From positions 5,472,001 through 5,536,000 of the forward strand of contig LR990060.1 in the NCBI GenBank assembly GCA_905147135.1: a stretch of DNA of 64,000 nt. Direction: 5' to 3'. Positions 10,294-21,204 of this stretch are shown here, piece after piece. The position numbers and the translations under genes are program-made. Position 1 is the first letter of the stretch. Every line of letters begins with the position of its first letter. The stretch is from Blastobasis lacticolella (taxonomy: Eukaryota; Arthropoda; Insecta; Lepidoptera; Blastobasidae). The notes below the pieces were generated by a model. It was not told the DNA's origin and made no database searches. It saw only the letters and a list, made by a program, of their open reading frames with translations.

Positions 10294-11516
10294 TTTGCTT
10301 CCAAAATAAATTTTCTAAATAATAGTGAAAACCGTATCAAGATCCGGTGCATGGTTTAGGAAGAACTATATATACAGGTAGAGAGACGAGCATATATACA
10401 GATATAGAAAGCGACTTTATTTCAGAGATTTGTATACTCGACTCTAAGAAACCAAGAAATAATTTATTAATAATTAAATCAGGCAATCTTGGCGTCAAAT
10501 CGAGAGATTAGGCGACCCATATATGCAGCCTTCGGAAAATCATAACAATTATTCCGATCTTGAAAAATATTGCGATCCGTGATTACCCATTGACGTGTAT
10601 GCATCTGTTTGTTAATTGGTGTTGATTTTTACTGCGTTTGCAGAAATCCATGTGTTGTCCAGCCTTGAACCCTTCGATTTGATGACGTAAAAGGCGGGTG
10701 ATGTGTTAGACCAGAAAATGGGTAGCAGTGTTTTTTGTTGTACATTTTAAACACTTCGATCTCTAAGCCTGCGAAGCTTGGAGATTATGGCAAAGCCACG
10801 GACGTTAAGGAGGTTCAAGACCAGCAGTAGACTATTATGAGCTATTGATGTGATGATGGTGCTGATGATGATTATGATGCAAAAATGAGAACCTTTGCAA
10901 CACCTTGTATTCTACTAGCGCAATCGCAAGCTTGTGGATGTCTCCATAAACTTATTCAAGCCTTTGTTAAGATTTGGTATTCTCGACTAGTGCAAAGTGT
11001 GTGGACCTGGCATGAATTTTATTTCTGGAATTCCGAACTATGATTAGGTTTTGAAGCTAAAGCAGGTTTTTGATTGAGAAAAAATTGGAATTAATTTTAT
11101 TAAATACCAGTATCAAACAAACAACAAACCAACTCATCCATTACTTTAGCCACATACGAGCAAATTACCTTTCCAAATTACAAGATAAAGCTAAACTTTT
11201 CGCCCGAAACAACAGCGGTACCAATAAATATAAGTCAACCCTAATTAGAATATCGATAACGGAACTTTCCATCGATATGCGGTAATCGACAGCCCCATCC
11301 CTATAGCAATTTCGGGGCCGATCAAAACGTGGACCGTATTCAAATTGAGAATCGTGGAACCGTTACCAACTTTTTCCGCTTTGCGAGAACATGGACTATT
11401 TTCATTATATGCAAATACAATTGGTAACTGCGTGGAGAGTTCGAACGGACTGTATAGATTATTTTTACAACATTAGCGACAAGAAATGTACCTATCAACC
11501 TCTATGACAAGCAGAA
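10294..11516. other. Mostly unassigned spacer with one family E repeat
   Basis: Apart from the family E copy at 10714-10870, nothing is recognised. GATGATG-rich DNA at 10846-10880 is probably the tail of an old LINE or SINE. The ORF at 11070-11285 is AT-rich and without motif. Confidence 0.4.
10714..10870 (-). repeat. Dispersed repeat family E
   Basis: 'gaaaatgggtagcagtg', 'cttcgatctctaagcc' and 'gcttggagattatggca' are the reverse complement of family E, best seen at 63733-64000. Confidence 0.55.
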
Positions 11517-11877
11517 GCGTCGGTGGCCGAGTGGTTAAGGTATCTGACTCGTAAGCGAGAGGTACCGGGTTCGAATCCCACTGCGGCCACGTACTAATGT
11601 CTCTCTTCTAAGTTATATACATTAGTTGATTGCTAACCGATGCTCTTACGATGAGGGAAAACATGGTGATGGAACCTGCAAATTCAGGCGACTGAATGTA
11701 TAACCATAATTAAATCTGTTCAGGTTCTCCTGGTAGCAGGGTTTCGAAGGTCAAATGGCAGTCGCTCCACTGTATCTGTTATCTGATCTGCCAAATCCTG
11801 GAACATGGTCAAGGCGGACCCCGGACCCTCAGGGGATGTCAGAGCCTAACCGGGACATTAATGATAAGATGATGACA
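11517..11877 (+). repeat. SINE-A, full length (reference copy)
   Basis: Starts 'gcgtcggtggccgagtgg', with box A at 11524-11537 and box B 'gggttcgaatccc'. The body of about 285 bp ends in 'gataagatgatgaca'. It is RNA polymerase III type by its internal boxes. Confidence 0.85.
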
Positions 11878-12474
11878 GTCGCATGGAAAGAGTTTTCTTG
11901 GAGTTTCCCCTTCATGATAAAAATTTAGATAGCCGTAAGGACGTTTTCGCACTTCCGTATTCGCTTGGTATTAATTTATCTTGTGAATTTGTGTTTGATT
12001 GAATATTTGATTTATATTAAGTAAAGTAAATATGCGTATTATTAATGTGTCACTCGGAACGCACATTCTACAAACTGCCCCATTAGCTGCCACAAAAACC
12101 ATCAATGTCCATCTTAATAGCGCTTAAAATATCCATAGTAAATACAATCTCTTGTAACTCAGCAGACCCCGTAAGAGGTTAGACCCTTCCATAGAGAACA
12201 CCGGAGGTACTAAAATGTTTTTATGACATCACTGTGGTGGGAATATTGGCCGTTTTTTATGCAGCCTGAGGTGTGGTTACATGAAGGTAACAAGGATACT
12301 TGTGTATAGACACCGCTTTCTTTGTTTTAAACGGTAGAGAAGTCGACTCGGGCTGATTAAATTCAGGAGAGACAAGTCTAATTTTAAAAAACAAGAACCT
12401 AACTGACATAACAGTATATTCTATTCGTTCCTGTCCTGTCCTGTTCTGTTATGTTCTGTTCTATTCTATGCTAT
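11878..12474. other. No gene seen; low-complexity end
   Basis: No coding region recognised. 12425-12470 is a degenerate pentanucleotide run (variants of 'ttctg'). Confidence 0.45.
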
Positions 12475-12690
12475 TTATAAAAAGTCAGTTAACCCCCCAT
12501 CAAGTTTACTAAAGTTCAAATATTTTCTAAAGTACAGAAGCGATTTTAATGAAACAAACTTAAGAACCATTGAGAAACTGGCTTTCAAACAGAAAAAAAT
12601 ACTCCTCCAAAAAATCCGTTCGGGTGCTACGATGCCACAGACAGATTCACAAAGCCACAGATGTATAGATCTATAAGAGTGACAATCACT
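12475..12690 (-). repeat. Dispersed repeat family G
   Basis: 'ttctaaagtacagaagcg', 'gattttaatgaaacaaac', 'aactggctttcaaa' and 'gctacgatgccacagacaga' occur in the same order at 63420-63645. The opposite end of the family (with 'cccccgaagaaaaagagggg') appears at 56970-57060. These are old transposon ends, possibly Helitron-related, but class is not proven. Confidence 0.55.
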
Positions 12691-13179
12691 CACTAACAGC
12701 AGGAACACAGGATCTTTCTTTCTCGTGGAAGTATAATGTTGTTGTATGGGAAGAAAATAACCTGTACAGCGGAAATTAACAAAATTTTCATTAAAAAACA
12801 CCGATGGTTTTATACATATATTTATATTATTACTTATAAACACACCGCCACATAAAATTATGGGACTACGTTACCTGTTACAGCACTACGTTACCTGTCT
12901 GACCACTTGGCGAGTAATTCACGCACTAACTGTAGGGGTCAGCTGAAAATCAGCGCTGTGGTCTTACTACCTACAGCATATGCTGAGCTGAGCTCTAGTT
13001 TGGCATGACACTACAATATTTAACCTAATCTATGTTAGTAACAAATATTTTAGTTAATTTATATTGTAGAAATTGCCAAATAAATATTATGTCTATGTCT
13101 ATGTCTAAAATATGTTGTGAAACGCAACCATATGGTACATCATGAAAGAGCTCAAGTAAATAAACTACCCGTCTATCAT
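12691..13179. other. Unassigned; possible LINE tail with hexamer run
   Basis: The end at 13085-13107 is three and a half copies of a 'tatgtc' hexamer following 'aaataaatat', which looks like the microsatellite tail of a CR1/Jockey-type LINE. No ORF remains. Confidence 0.35.
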
Positions 13180-13340
13180 CATCATCGTCCTAGCGCTTAG
13201 CCCGGCCTCTGCCAGGGTCCGCTTTCCTATAAAGTCTTCTCCACTTCACCCGGTCTTCGGCATCCTCGCATCGTAAGCCGTTGGCTCTCGCATCCGACTC
13301 AGCGATGTCAATCCATCGCTTCTTAGGTCGCCCACTCTGA
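13180..13340 (-). repeat. RTE-like LINE 3' end
   Basis: Read on the minus strand it gives 'gaagcgatggattgacatcg', 'gccaacggcttacgatgcg' and 'agcggaccctggcag', then a GATGATGATG tail. The same segment occurs on the plus strand at 33830-33985 and, more diverged, at 37376-37623. It covers only the last codons and 3' UTR. Confidence 0.65.
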
Positions 13341-13514
13341 ACTCTTTTATTATTGGGTATCGTTTACTATCTGCTGTAAGTATGTGTGTATTTTGTATTG
13401 TGTGATGTGGCGTCTTAAGGCAACAATAAATGTAATTTCATTTCAAACTTGTCCGGCACAGATCCAGGCGGACGCCTCAGGTATTACAGAGTCTCTTTGC
13501 ATAAGTAAGTTTCT

Positions 13515-13635
13515 CATCACAGCCCATAACACTCCACTGCAGGAATTAGGGCCTCTCCCACGAAAGGGGAGTCTATTGCCATAATCTCCCCGCTTGGAAG
13601 GCGGGTTGGAGATCGCAGTGTTATAAATATAACAC
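13515..13635 (+). repeat. Dispersed repeat family E, partial
   Basis: Matches the first 120 bp of family E: 'cagcccataacactccactg', 'cctctcccacgaaagggga', 'gcgggttggagatcgcagtg'. The GGAGAGG/CCTCTCC arms form a local stem. Confidence 0.65.
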
Positions 13636-13932
13636 TAAATATAACAAGGATAGGTAACAGGTAAGATGCGCATTCTTAAAGCTGACTAGTCTTCTCCCAA
13701 GGATTTCCCTTTGAGGGACTTATTCTGGGCACTTACAGGTTTTATGCAAAACAAGGTATTGTTATAAAATGAGCACATAAAGTCTAGGAAAAGGTATATC
13801 GTTCTAAAATAAACCTAGATGAACGTGTAAGTAGATGAAGCTTAAATGAAAGAAGCCTAGGTAAAGAGTAGATACCAGGTGTAGGTATCTGCCAAGCAAT
13901 AATTCTTGCGTCGTGATGTTCCAGGTAGGATA

Positions 13933-14323
13933 TGTCGCAGCCAGATGGTTAAATTTGCCGTTTTGTTAAACGGCTAGATCGTTAATCAATTATTCAATTA
14001 AACGGAACTCTAAATTCATTTTTGAAAGAAATATCTAACTAACGAAAATTACCTGAGTTTGCGGAGCTAATCCATGCATTGTCACAACTTTAATCCTAAC
14101 CTAAGCGACTTCAAACGATAATAATAGTTTGCATTAGTTTTAATTCGGTTAGGTTAGATCAGCGTTTTGTATTTCGCATGGAGGAGTAGGAATGTCTTTT
14201 GTTAGACGTTACTTTTAAAGTTCATAAATATGGCGTTCCGTTTAATCAAATAACTGTTTATTAGGCTAGCCGTTTAATTATCCGGCTAATCGCAAGCTTT
14301 TATTTAACCATCTGGCGGCGACA
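13933..14323. mobile_element. TA-flanked TIR element, 391 bp
   Basis: The ends are inverted copies: 13931-13954 begins TATGTCGCAGCCAGATGG and 14302-14325 is its reverse complement with one mismatch in 24 positions. TA is found at both borders. Inner words are also inverted ('attaaacggaac' near 13998 and 'gttccgtttaat' near 14234). No coding capacity. The superfamily is uncertain; the TA border suits Tc1/mariner but is not proof. Confidence 0.65.
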
Positions 14324-14325
14324 TA

Positions 14326-15076
14326 TATAAGATAGTAGATATTTTAGTCAGTACTTATTCGGTCAGAAATAAAACCTTATTAATAATAAACCTTACTTAC
14401 CTTGTAATTAGTGAGTGTTAAAAAATCGCACGGAAAATGAAACTTTGACGCATTAAACAAATTTCATAAAAAATAAAACCAACTGTCAACCAAAAACCAA
14501 TAAAACAAAAGAGTAGAAAATAAGCTTTTTATCAAGTTATATATCGTTATTTTTGGAGTCACCCTAATCTTTTGATCCAATTTTTAGTCCATCTTTTTCA
14601 CTTAATAGCTTCATCATTTCATGGCCAAGGGCGCTTGATCCATTTCATTTCGAAATACGCCGAAATTAATTTACGTTGGTGGTTTTAGAATTTGGATTTC
14701 AATTATAGTTTCGTGGAATCGCCGAGAATAAGTACACAATTTAATGTTACTCAATTTTCTGTAGTACACGCCCTTGACGATCATGTATCACGTCAAAATT
14801 CAGAAACTGATGTTGGCTCTGTTGAGGATGTTCTTAAGTTGAGAAAAATATATATCTATGTCAACCTCTTGAAAGTTCTACAAAGTTGGAGGCAAATTAA
14901 TTTTGCGGAGCTTCAGTCTCTTTTTTACAAAATCTGCAATACTGGTTTCAGTGACCAACATTTATTTTGGTACTAGTTGGCTTCTACGGTGTCGATCGCA
15001 TAAAATATATAAGGGATTACGTGGGAAATGTAGGAGCTGATATTTTAAGTTTGTGTGACTGCCACATAATTAAAAA
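14326..15076. other. Unassigned; contains 94-codon ORF of unknown meaning
   Basis: An ORF at 14692-14976 (plus) gives a 94-residue hydrophilic protein without recognised motif, signal peptide or membrane segment; its start codon is TTG, so it is doubtful. No other coding evidence. Confidence 0.3.
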
Positions 15077-15253
15077 CTAGTGGACCCGGCGCGACTTCGT
15101 TCGCGTAAACCTACTTTACTCCTATCGACACTTTTTTTCTTAGTTATAAACCTTCCTCTTGCATTCCTCTATCTATTGTTTAAAAGTTTAAAAGATCTAA
15201 TCGTAAATAGATACAGATGTCGGGAAGCGAGTTTGTTTTAGACTATGTATAGA
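15077..15253 (-). mobile_element. Short non-autonomous Helitron-like element
   Basis: Read on the minus strand it starts TCTATACATAGTC after a host A and ends ...GGGTCCACTAG before a host T: 5' TC, 3' CTAG, insertion between A and T, the Helitron rules. The body shows the lepidopteran hallmark 'aactcgcttcccgacatctg' and 'gcgaacgaagtcgcgcc'. No Rep/helicase coding sequence. Relatives lie at 25631-25806, 49976-50181 and 55764-56330. Confidence 0.75.
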
Positions 15254-15494
15254 TGGAAAGTAACGACATACTTAATATTTACCTTTGCCTGTAATTATTT
15301 ATCTTTAAAATCTATTTATCGAAGTCGGGATTGCTCAGATAGAAGCCGAATCTTGAAAATCCTAGAAAAATTATTTTTGTAACAATAGTATATACTTGAA
15401 GCCCAGTTTACACACCATCTTAAACACTTTTAAGACTAACGTTTAAGTAATTTTGTAATCGTAATTTTATTTAGGCTTAAATGCAATTACTTTT

Positions 15495-15735
15495 GACGAA
15501 CTCGTGGTTCAGTTGGTTAACATTCCGGTCGCCACGCAGAGGTCCCGGGTTCGATTCACGGCCGAGCAGAAATTGTTACGGGGTGTAGTGTGTATAATAA
15601 GTATGAATTAAAAAAATAAGAAAAAGTAGAAAGTATATAAGTAGTTTTTTAGCTATCTAATACAAGCTTTGTCTTCTTTGGGGCTAGATGGTGCTGTGTT
15701 AATTTGTCCAAGCACATTATTATTATTATATTAAG
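15495..15735 (+). repeat. SINE-B copy
   Basis: tRNA-like head with 'tggttcagttggttaac' (box A) and 'gggttcgattcacgg' (box B), then 'gagcagaaattg'. The body ends with 'gggctagatggtgctgtg' and 'tttgtccaagca'. Confidence 0.8.
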
Positions 15736-16831
15736 CACTACAAGCGACTCTAAGACTTCAACAAAACAACATAAAATACTTTAACATTAATCTTATTCAT
15801 ACTAAGACAAAAAAGTAGCTTTTAACTACAATCTAATAGGGTTGATCTCGATGACGTCAAAATAATCACCTTTTCTTTCGATCCTTGTTCCTTTTTCCCG
15901 TATATAAGCGGATTTATCCAGAGATCTTTATTGGCAGAATTAGCTTGTTAACTAAGAGGTTCTTGAGACTGATTAATATTGTATTCGCTTTCGCCCAAGG
16001 TAATATGAGGTGGATTTAAAGGGATTTTGTTCGAGGTCTAAGGGTTTATGGGCTGCGTAATAAACCGGTAAAATTTCTTGGTTTACGTGAGAAATGGGAC
16101 AGGGAAATTATAAAATTTTGTCTGTTTCAACAAATCTGTGCGGTACGGTATTTTAGATTTGTAGACATATAGTTAGGCGAAATGTGTAACCATGATCCAA
16201 TCTGCTCAAGTTCACTTGTTAGAAGGCCATGGATGGTCAGACGGTAGTCGCTCCACTAAAATTACCTGATCCGCTAAATTCTGGATCATGGTCAAGGCGG
16301 ACTCTGCGTGTGAAACGATCAGGACACTAAAGGACATTAAACAACAGATAGACAGACAAGTCCTACTAATCGCATCTTTTTCATATTATAAATGTGAAAG
16401 ATTTTTAAGAAAGTTTATTTCTTACTCTTTCGCGTAAAAACTTTGAACGGATTATGATGAAATATTCCAGTGTTGTAGCTTAAGTCCCAGAATAACACTA
16501 AAATTTATTTCGTGTACTTTCTACTATAATACAGAACACCCAATTTAGGTGGCCGGTAACAGCTAGTCATTTAGCATAGCATAATTTAAGATTTAAGGTC
16601 ACCAAGGTCATTGCCTCCCTAAACCAGATAAACCAATCAGAGGTGGTTCACCCTTATAAACCCCTCATCAATTTATTCAGAAATCCAGAGGGATTGTCTT
16701 AGTGATTGCGGGAACGGTTGTCACCTAATTTGAAATTGATAATAGTTTCCATCCAAGGTGCGATTACATCGAGTCGCTTGTACGAATTTGGGGATTTGTG
16801 AAATTCGGGTTAACATACATAATTTTGTAAT
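15736..16831. other. Unassigned spacer with repeat fragments
   Basis: Includes a partial SINE-A (16180-16350) and, at 16370-16520, a phrase family frequent in insect repeats ('tcttactctttcgcgtaaaa', 'ggattatgatgaaat'). No gene recognised. Confidence 0.45.
16180..16350 (+). repeat. SINE-A body fragment
   Basis: 'tgtgtaaccatgatccaatc', 'gtagtcgctccac' and 'ggatcatggtcaaggcgga' match the SINE-A body. Head and tail are missing or decayed. Confidence 0.7.
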
Positions 16832-16985
16832 ACGGCAGACAAACAGGCAAGCTGGCCTCCTGATGGAAATAAGTCACCACCGCCTATGGACATCAGCAAC
16901 ACCAGGGGCGCCACCGGTGCCCACCTCTAAGGAAACCTCTAATATACATCTTGAACGGTCCCATGTCCAATATGTTGAATAGTCC
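16832..16985 (-). repeat. Jockey/CR1-type LINE 3' end
   Basis: 'ggcagacaaacaggcaagc', 'catcagcaacaccaggg' and 'cttgaacggtcccatgtc' are the reverse complement of the last codons and 3' UTR of the LINE family described at 17045-17410. The fragment is truncated at both ends. Confidence 0.65.
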
Positions 16986-17044
16986 AAAGGCAACACTGTG
17001 GCTGAGAGCTCATACCACATCCGAATCGTACGACTTATTCGTTC

Positions 17045-17410
17045 TTTTTTTTTTTTTATGTTATCCGGCAGACAAACAGGCATGCGGGCCACCTGATGGA
17101 AAGTGGTCACCGCCGCCTATGGACATCAGCAACACCAGGGGAGTCACCAATGCGTTGCCCGCCTCTGAAGAGGCCTCTAATATACCTCTTGAACGATCCC
17201 ATGTCATAGTCCAAAGGAAACACGAGCGAGAAACGTTCTTTCAAACCTTCGCGTGGTGACCAACAGAGGGTCTACGTAGTGGGGATGAGCACCCAGCCCA
17301 CGGCAGGTGGTGTGATGGCGGAATTGTGCTGTGGGCACCAGATCAAAAAGTTCCTCGGAACACTCCCCATTGTACAGCCGATAGAACACACGGGAGCCAA
17401 AGTCCCTTCG
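17045..17410 (-). pseudogene. 3' end of Jockey/CR1-type LINE with C-terminal ORF
   Basis: The T-run at the left is the poly-A side, so the element reads leftwards. The minus-strand frame 17204-17389 gives FYRLYNGECSEELFDLVPTA and a following RFERTFLARV motif, characteristic of the C-terminal region of this LINE group. After a frame slip the end LDYDMGSFKRYIRGLF and GVADVHRR precedes the 3' UTR 'tgatgtccataggcggcgg' ... 'ctgtttgtctgccgg'. It lacks the RT core. Confidence 0.75.
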
Positions 17411-17442
17411 GTTAGCCAGTGGTTCTAACTTGCTTGTTTGCG

Positions 17443-17872
17443 CTCTGTCATTAGAGTATTAGAATGGACCTTGGTATATGTCATAAATAACCAGATGATA
17501 GGATTTTGTCGAGCCCGATTTCTCTACCTATCTACTACTGGTTTATCTATTTCTATAACCAAGTAGAATAGGTAACAATGCTTGCATTGTTGAGTCTTGG
17601 TTTGTATAATCATATACGTTTTATTATCAATTATTTCGGTTTCGAATAAATCATCTTAGCGGTAATGTCCCGGTTGTGCTCTCGCGTATGAGTGTTCGGG
17701 GTCCGCCTTGACCTTGATCCAGGATTTGGCAGATCAGGTAATTACACTTTAGCGACTGCCAGCTGACCTCTGTGACCCTGATACCAGAATAACCTGACTC
17801 GAATTAGATCTAGGTTACACCTGAGTCGCCAAAATGTGCAGGTTTCATCACAATATTTTCCTTCGCCGTAAG
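17443..17872. repeat. Duplicated segment, copy 1 (empty site)
   Basis: About 430 bp that match 19742-20427 once a 251-bp MITE is removed from the latter. Both copies share 'gtcataaataaccagatgat', 'ggtaacaatgcttgcattg', 'aatcatatacgttttattat' and the same SINE-A insertion on the minus strand. At 17560-17572 this copy reads straight through 'ctatttctataaccaag', the uninterrupted MITE target. Confidence 0.8.
17655..17872 (-). repeat. SINE-A, tail and body only
   Basis: The reverse complement of the SINE-A body from the GAT-type tail ('aatcatcttagcggtaatg') to 'ccttcgccgtaag'. The head present in the duplicate at 20203-20553 is missing here, so copy 1 was cut off within the SINE. Confidence 0.8.
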
Positions 17873-18020
17873 CGAAAAACGTTGTTTCGAATCTTCGCGT
17901 GGACACCACTAGAGGGTTTATTTACTTCTGCTAGTATCGACTTCGTATTTGCTCACGACGACGACTGTCTACAAAGCCCAACTAGTCGATGTGCATGATA
18001 ATATAATAGTGCCCCAAATA
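17873..18020. other. Unassigned short spacer
   Basis: 'cttcgcgtggacaccactagaggg' resembles 'cttcgcgtggtgaccaacagaggg' in the LINE end at 17230-17262, so a LINE scrap is likely. Confidence 0.3.
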
Positions 18021-18021
18021 T

Positions 18022-18113
18022 ATCTGACCTAGTGGCCAAAGTTGGAACTAAGACTCCTCATTTTGAAATTCCATGCCAATTCTAACGACAGCGACGCTAT
18101 CACCGGGTCAGAT
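18022..18113. mobile_element. Compact ~92-bp foldback MITE, TA-flanked
   Basis: Left end TATCTGACCTAGTGG and right end CACCGGGTCAGATA form inverted termini. A copy of identical 92-bp length lies in opposite orientation at 24697-24788 and another at 58309-58386. Shared core: 'ggaactaag', 'ttttgaaat', 'cagcgacgct'. No coding capacity. Confidence 0.65.
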
Positions 18114-18249
18114 AAGTTTGTTACACTATACGTAGAGCCGAGATCGGATTCACTGATTTATACTGTCACGCCTTTTCATCGTAGGCTAACGACTAGAGTT
18201 AATAAAGATCACGTACAGGACTTCGGGCAGTTAAAATATAAAATAAATA

Positions 18250-18500
18250 AATAAATATTCGTGGACAAATTTACACAGCGCCATCTAGCCCCAAACTAAG
18301 CAAAGCTTGTACTATGGGTGCTAGATAACTGATAAACTACTTAAATACGTTTTAAATATATACTTATTATACATAGAACACCCAGACCCGTAACAGAAAT
18401 TAAAATTCATCATTTCAATTTCTGCCCGGCCGGGAATCGAACCCGGGACCTCTTGCGTGGCAGACCGGCCGATGTTGACCATTGAACCACTCAGGTCGTC
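18250..18500 (-). repeat. SINE-B, full length
   Basis: On the minus strand: head 'gacctgagtggttcaatgg', box B 'gggttcgattcccgg' (near 18430-18445), then the body ending 'ggggctagatggcgctgtg' and 'aaatttgtccacga'. Best reference copy of SINE-B in the window. Confidence 0.85.
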
Positions 18501-18869
18501 AGTTGTGGATAATGATTACACTGCTACGATAATACGTTAGTCCTACCGACAAAATCTGATTCTCCGAGGTGCTAATATACTGATATATATAGTTCGTTAA
18601 TTTAAAATTATTCCCATAATTATGAAAATATTTATCTTAATACGAAATAGAAATAAAAATTTGATGTAAAAAATTAGTTACCGTTAAACTTGACGAAACT
18701 CGGACAAAAGTTATTTGTTTATTAAAAAATTATGTACTTAAAGGTTAAAGCTAAAATAAAAAACATTGTCGGACTTAAAGCTAAAGCCTTATGTACCAGT
18801 CAACCTTGAAAAATGTGATCTAAAAATGTAGGCGGAGGATCTAATGCCTAAACTGTCATCAGTATCCTG
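18501..18869. other. No gene seen; AT-rich
   Basis: No repeat family or ORF recognised in this ~370-bp stretch. Confidence 0.5.
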
Positions 18870-19015
18870 GTTGGCTCTCGCGCGCAGTGGCTCGGCCTAT
18901 TGCCGGACCATGATCCAGGGTTTGGCAGAGCAGACCCTGACCAGATTAGCTCATAGTTACACATTCAGTCGCCTGAATGTCCAGGTTACCTCACGATGTT
19001 ACGATGTACCTAAGC
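18870..19015 (-). repeat. SINE-A body fragment
   Basis: 'ccatgatccagggtttggca', 'tagttacacattcagtcgcc' are reverse-complement SINE-A with an internal deletion of the 'cagtcgctccact' block. Confidence 0.7.
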
Positions 19016-19029
19016 ACGTACACATATAA

Positions 19030-19145
19030 AAAAACATACATAAAGCTCACGCCTCTGTCTTACAGGCGGGGTAGGCAGATACTATGGACTTCCACTTTGC
19101 TCTGTCCTGACACAACTCCCTAGCCTCGCATATATCCACAATTCA
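19030..19145 (-). repeat. LINE 3' end fragment
   Basis: On the minus strand it reads ELCQDRAKWKSIVSAYPACK followed by TEA and a stop, then 'gctttatgtatgtttttt'. This is the usual final codon block of an RTE-like LINE ORF plus a short 3' UTR. Nothing else of the element remains. Confidence 0.55.
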
Positions 19146-19149
19146 TCAT

Positions 19150-19390
19150 CATTATCACAGCCCGTAACAGTCCACTGCAGGACTTAGGGCCTCTCCCACA
19201 AAAGGAGAGGTTATTGCTATAATCTCCACGCTTGGCAGGCGGGTTGGAGATCGAAGTGTTTTAAATATAGCAATGGAAAAAGCTGCTGCTCATTTTCCAG
19301 CCTTCGGAGACTATAGATCTTTTGCCTCGAAAACATTAGTCGCCTTGTACGACACCCACGAGTTTAGGGGTTGGTGCTACCCCCACATCC
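19150..19390 (+). repeat. Dispersed repeat family E
   Basis: Near-complete copy: 'cagcccgtaacagtccactg' ... 'ggcgggttggagatcgaagt' ... 'catttttccagccttcgg'-like segment ... 'gtacgacacccacgag'. It lacks the last ~30 bp. Confidence 0.7.
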
Positions 19391-19741
19391 ATATCCACAA
19401 TTATTTTCTTTTATTCTTGCTACTTTGGACCCCAGCGTTTTTGAGAACATTACTGATCTGATCAGTAAATGTTTATCTGGGTCGTCCTTGTTGTCGTTAC
19501 AATTAGATAAATACCATTTCAGAAATAGCAATCTCAGTAGTAGACGCAGATATGTCACGAGTTTGCCCGAAGGCCATTGATGAAGGTGTGTCAATGTCAA
19601 TAAGAGTACCCGAAACTGTATCGCTGTCGGGTACGAATTCGGGCAGACGCCCTAATTTAATCACGCTATAATACATTCTCGGTTGAACACCCTTGCCCTT
19701 GAATAATTGTATCCCTAATCTCCTTGAGGTGGTCTTATTCG
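19391..19741. other. No gene seen
   Basis: Short overlapping ORFs on both strands (19364-19600 minus, 19371-19580 plus) without motif. A small stem 'gatctgatcagta' is present near 19453. No support for a gene. Confidence 0.45.
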
Positions 19742-20427
19742 TTCTGTCATTAGGGTATTAGAATGGACCTTGTTAATGTCATAAATAACCAGATGATAGG
19801 ATTTTGTCGAGCTTGATTTCTCCACCTATCGACTACACTGGTTTATCTATTTATGTAGAGCTCGTCTAATCTGAAATGACGCGCCCCACTATCGCATTAA
19901 CGCACACAAGCAAGTTTAAAATATGGTCGCAATACATATACAAATGCCGTTGTAATTGGTCATTCAGTTGCCGGTGAAATTCAAACGTAGGAGTACGCGT
20001 CGTTCATTGGCTTCCACACAGATGTAGTGTCGTTATCAATATTTGCACTCACACATCGAAATCAGTTAACTAAGTAGTGGGGCGCGTCATTTTAGACTAG
20101 ACGAGCTCTAACCAAGTAGAATAGGTAACAATGCTTGCATTGTTGAGTTTTGGTTTGTATAATCATATACGTTTTATTATCATCTGTGCAGCGGTTTCGA
20201 ATAAATCATCTTAGCGGTAATATCCCGGTTGTGCTCTCGCGTATGAGTGGTCGGGGTCCGCCTTGACCTTGATCCAGGCTTTGGCAGATCAGGTAATTAC
20301 ACTTTAGCGACTGCCAGCTGACCTCCGTGACCCTGATACCAGAATAACCTGACTCGAATTAGATCAAGGTTACACCTGAGTCGCCAAAATGTGCAGGTTT
20401 CATCACAATGTTTTCCTTCGCCGTAAG
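19742..20427. repeat. Duplicated segment, copy 2 (filled site)
   Basis: Duplicate of 17443-17872, about 2.3 kb away in the same orientation, enlarged by a 251-bp MITE at 19858-20108. Outside the MITE the two copies differ by scattered substitutions and small indels. Confidence 0.8.
19858..20108. mobile_element. 251-bp TA-flanked MITE (Tc1/mariner-like), copy 1
   Basis: TIRs begin GAGCTCGTCTA and run to about 33 bp ('gacgcgccccacta' inside), with the inverse ending at 20108. TA borders at 19856-19857 and 20109-20110. A second copy of the same 251-bp length is at 61860-62110. The related segment at 17560-17572 shows a single TA with no insertion. Non-coding. Confidence 0.85.
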
Positions 20428-20553
20428 AGCGTAGGTTAGTATGAAACTAATGTACATAACTCAGAAAAGAGTCATTGGTACATGGTCGCAGTGGAATTCG
20501 AACCCGGTACCTCTCGCATAGGAGTCAGATACCTTAACCAATCAGCCACTAGC
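20203..20553 (-). repeat. SINE-A, full length with target duplication
   Basis: Complete from tail ('aatcatcttagcggtaat') to tRNA-like head with box B 'ggaattcgaaccc'. The flanks 20184-20202 (ctgtgcagcggtttcgaat) and 20554-20572 (ctgtgtagccgtttcgaat) match at 17 of 19 positions, a target duplication of LINE-mobilised type. Confidence 0.85.
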
Positions 20554-20572
20554 CTGTGTAGCCGTTTCGAAT

Positions 20573-21204
20573 TTGGCCTAATAAACTTACACGCCGCTTC
20601 GTAGAACGTATGATATCCACATTTTGATTTCAATAAATCATGAAGCATAGGTGTTTTGAAATATGGATAGCCGTATACCGATAAAACTACACTAGATCCA
20701 CGCCACGCTAGAATTTATACGTTCCTTCTTTTATAACCTGAGCCACACCTGAGCCAAACTATATACCCAGATCGTGGCCCACATATGTAGTTCTTCCTTA
20801 AAAATATGGCGTAGGTATTATACTACTATAATCACTACACTAATAAATATCTCATTCCTATTAGTCTACTACAACATCTAAGATAACTATACGAAGATAA
20901 TTTCAAACAAACGTCCATTTAACCGAGCATAATTACAATCGGGACTCAGAGAGCAAACTGTCCCAAGAAAGAGGAAACTAATATCGCAAACAGAATTTTC
21001 CTAGAACAATTTCTCAATGAGAAAAGCAATGAGTACTATGTAATAGAAATGTCACTCGCTACTTGAGAGTAAAATTAATTTTCCTCTGGTCTCTACGTTT
21101 GGGACGTCTGTACTCCACTTACATTTGGAACGTCCTATTGTGTACTGTATTTCCACTGAACTAGCTACAGGAAATATATTGGCTGCAAGATATTGGCTCG
21201 ACGA
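20573..21204. other. No gene seen; AT-rich spacer
   Basis: No repeat or coding signal recognised in ~630 bp. Confidence 0.5.

Noticed and set aside
16874..17259. Overlapping ORFs at 16874-17110 (minus) and 16951-17259 (plus)
   Set aside because: They cross two separate LINE 3' ends and the spacer between them; only the 17204-17389 minus frame has a LINE motif.
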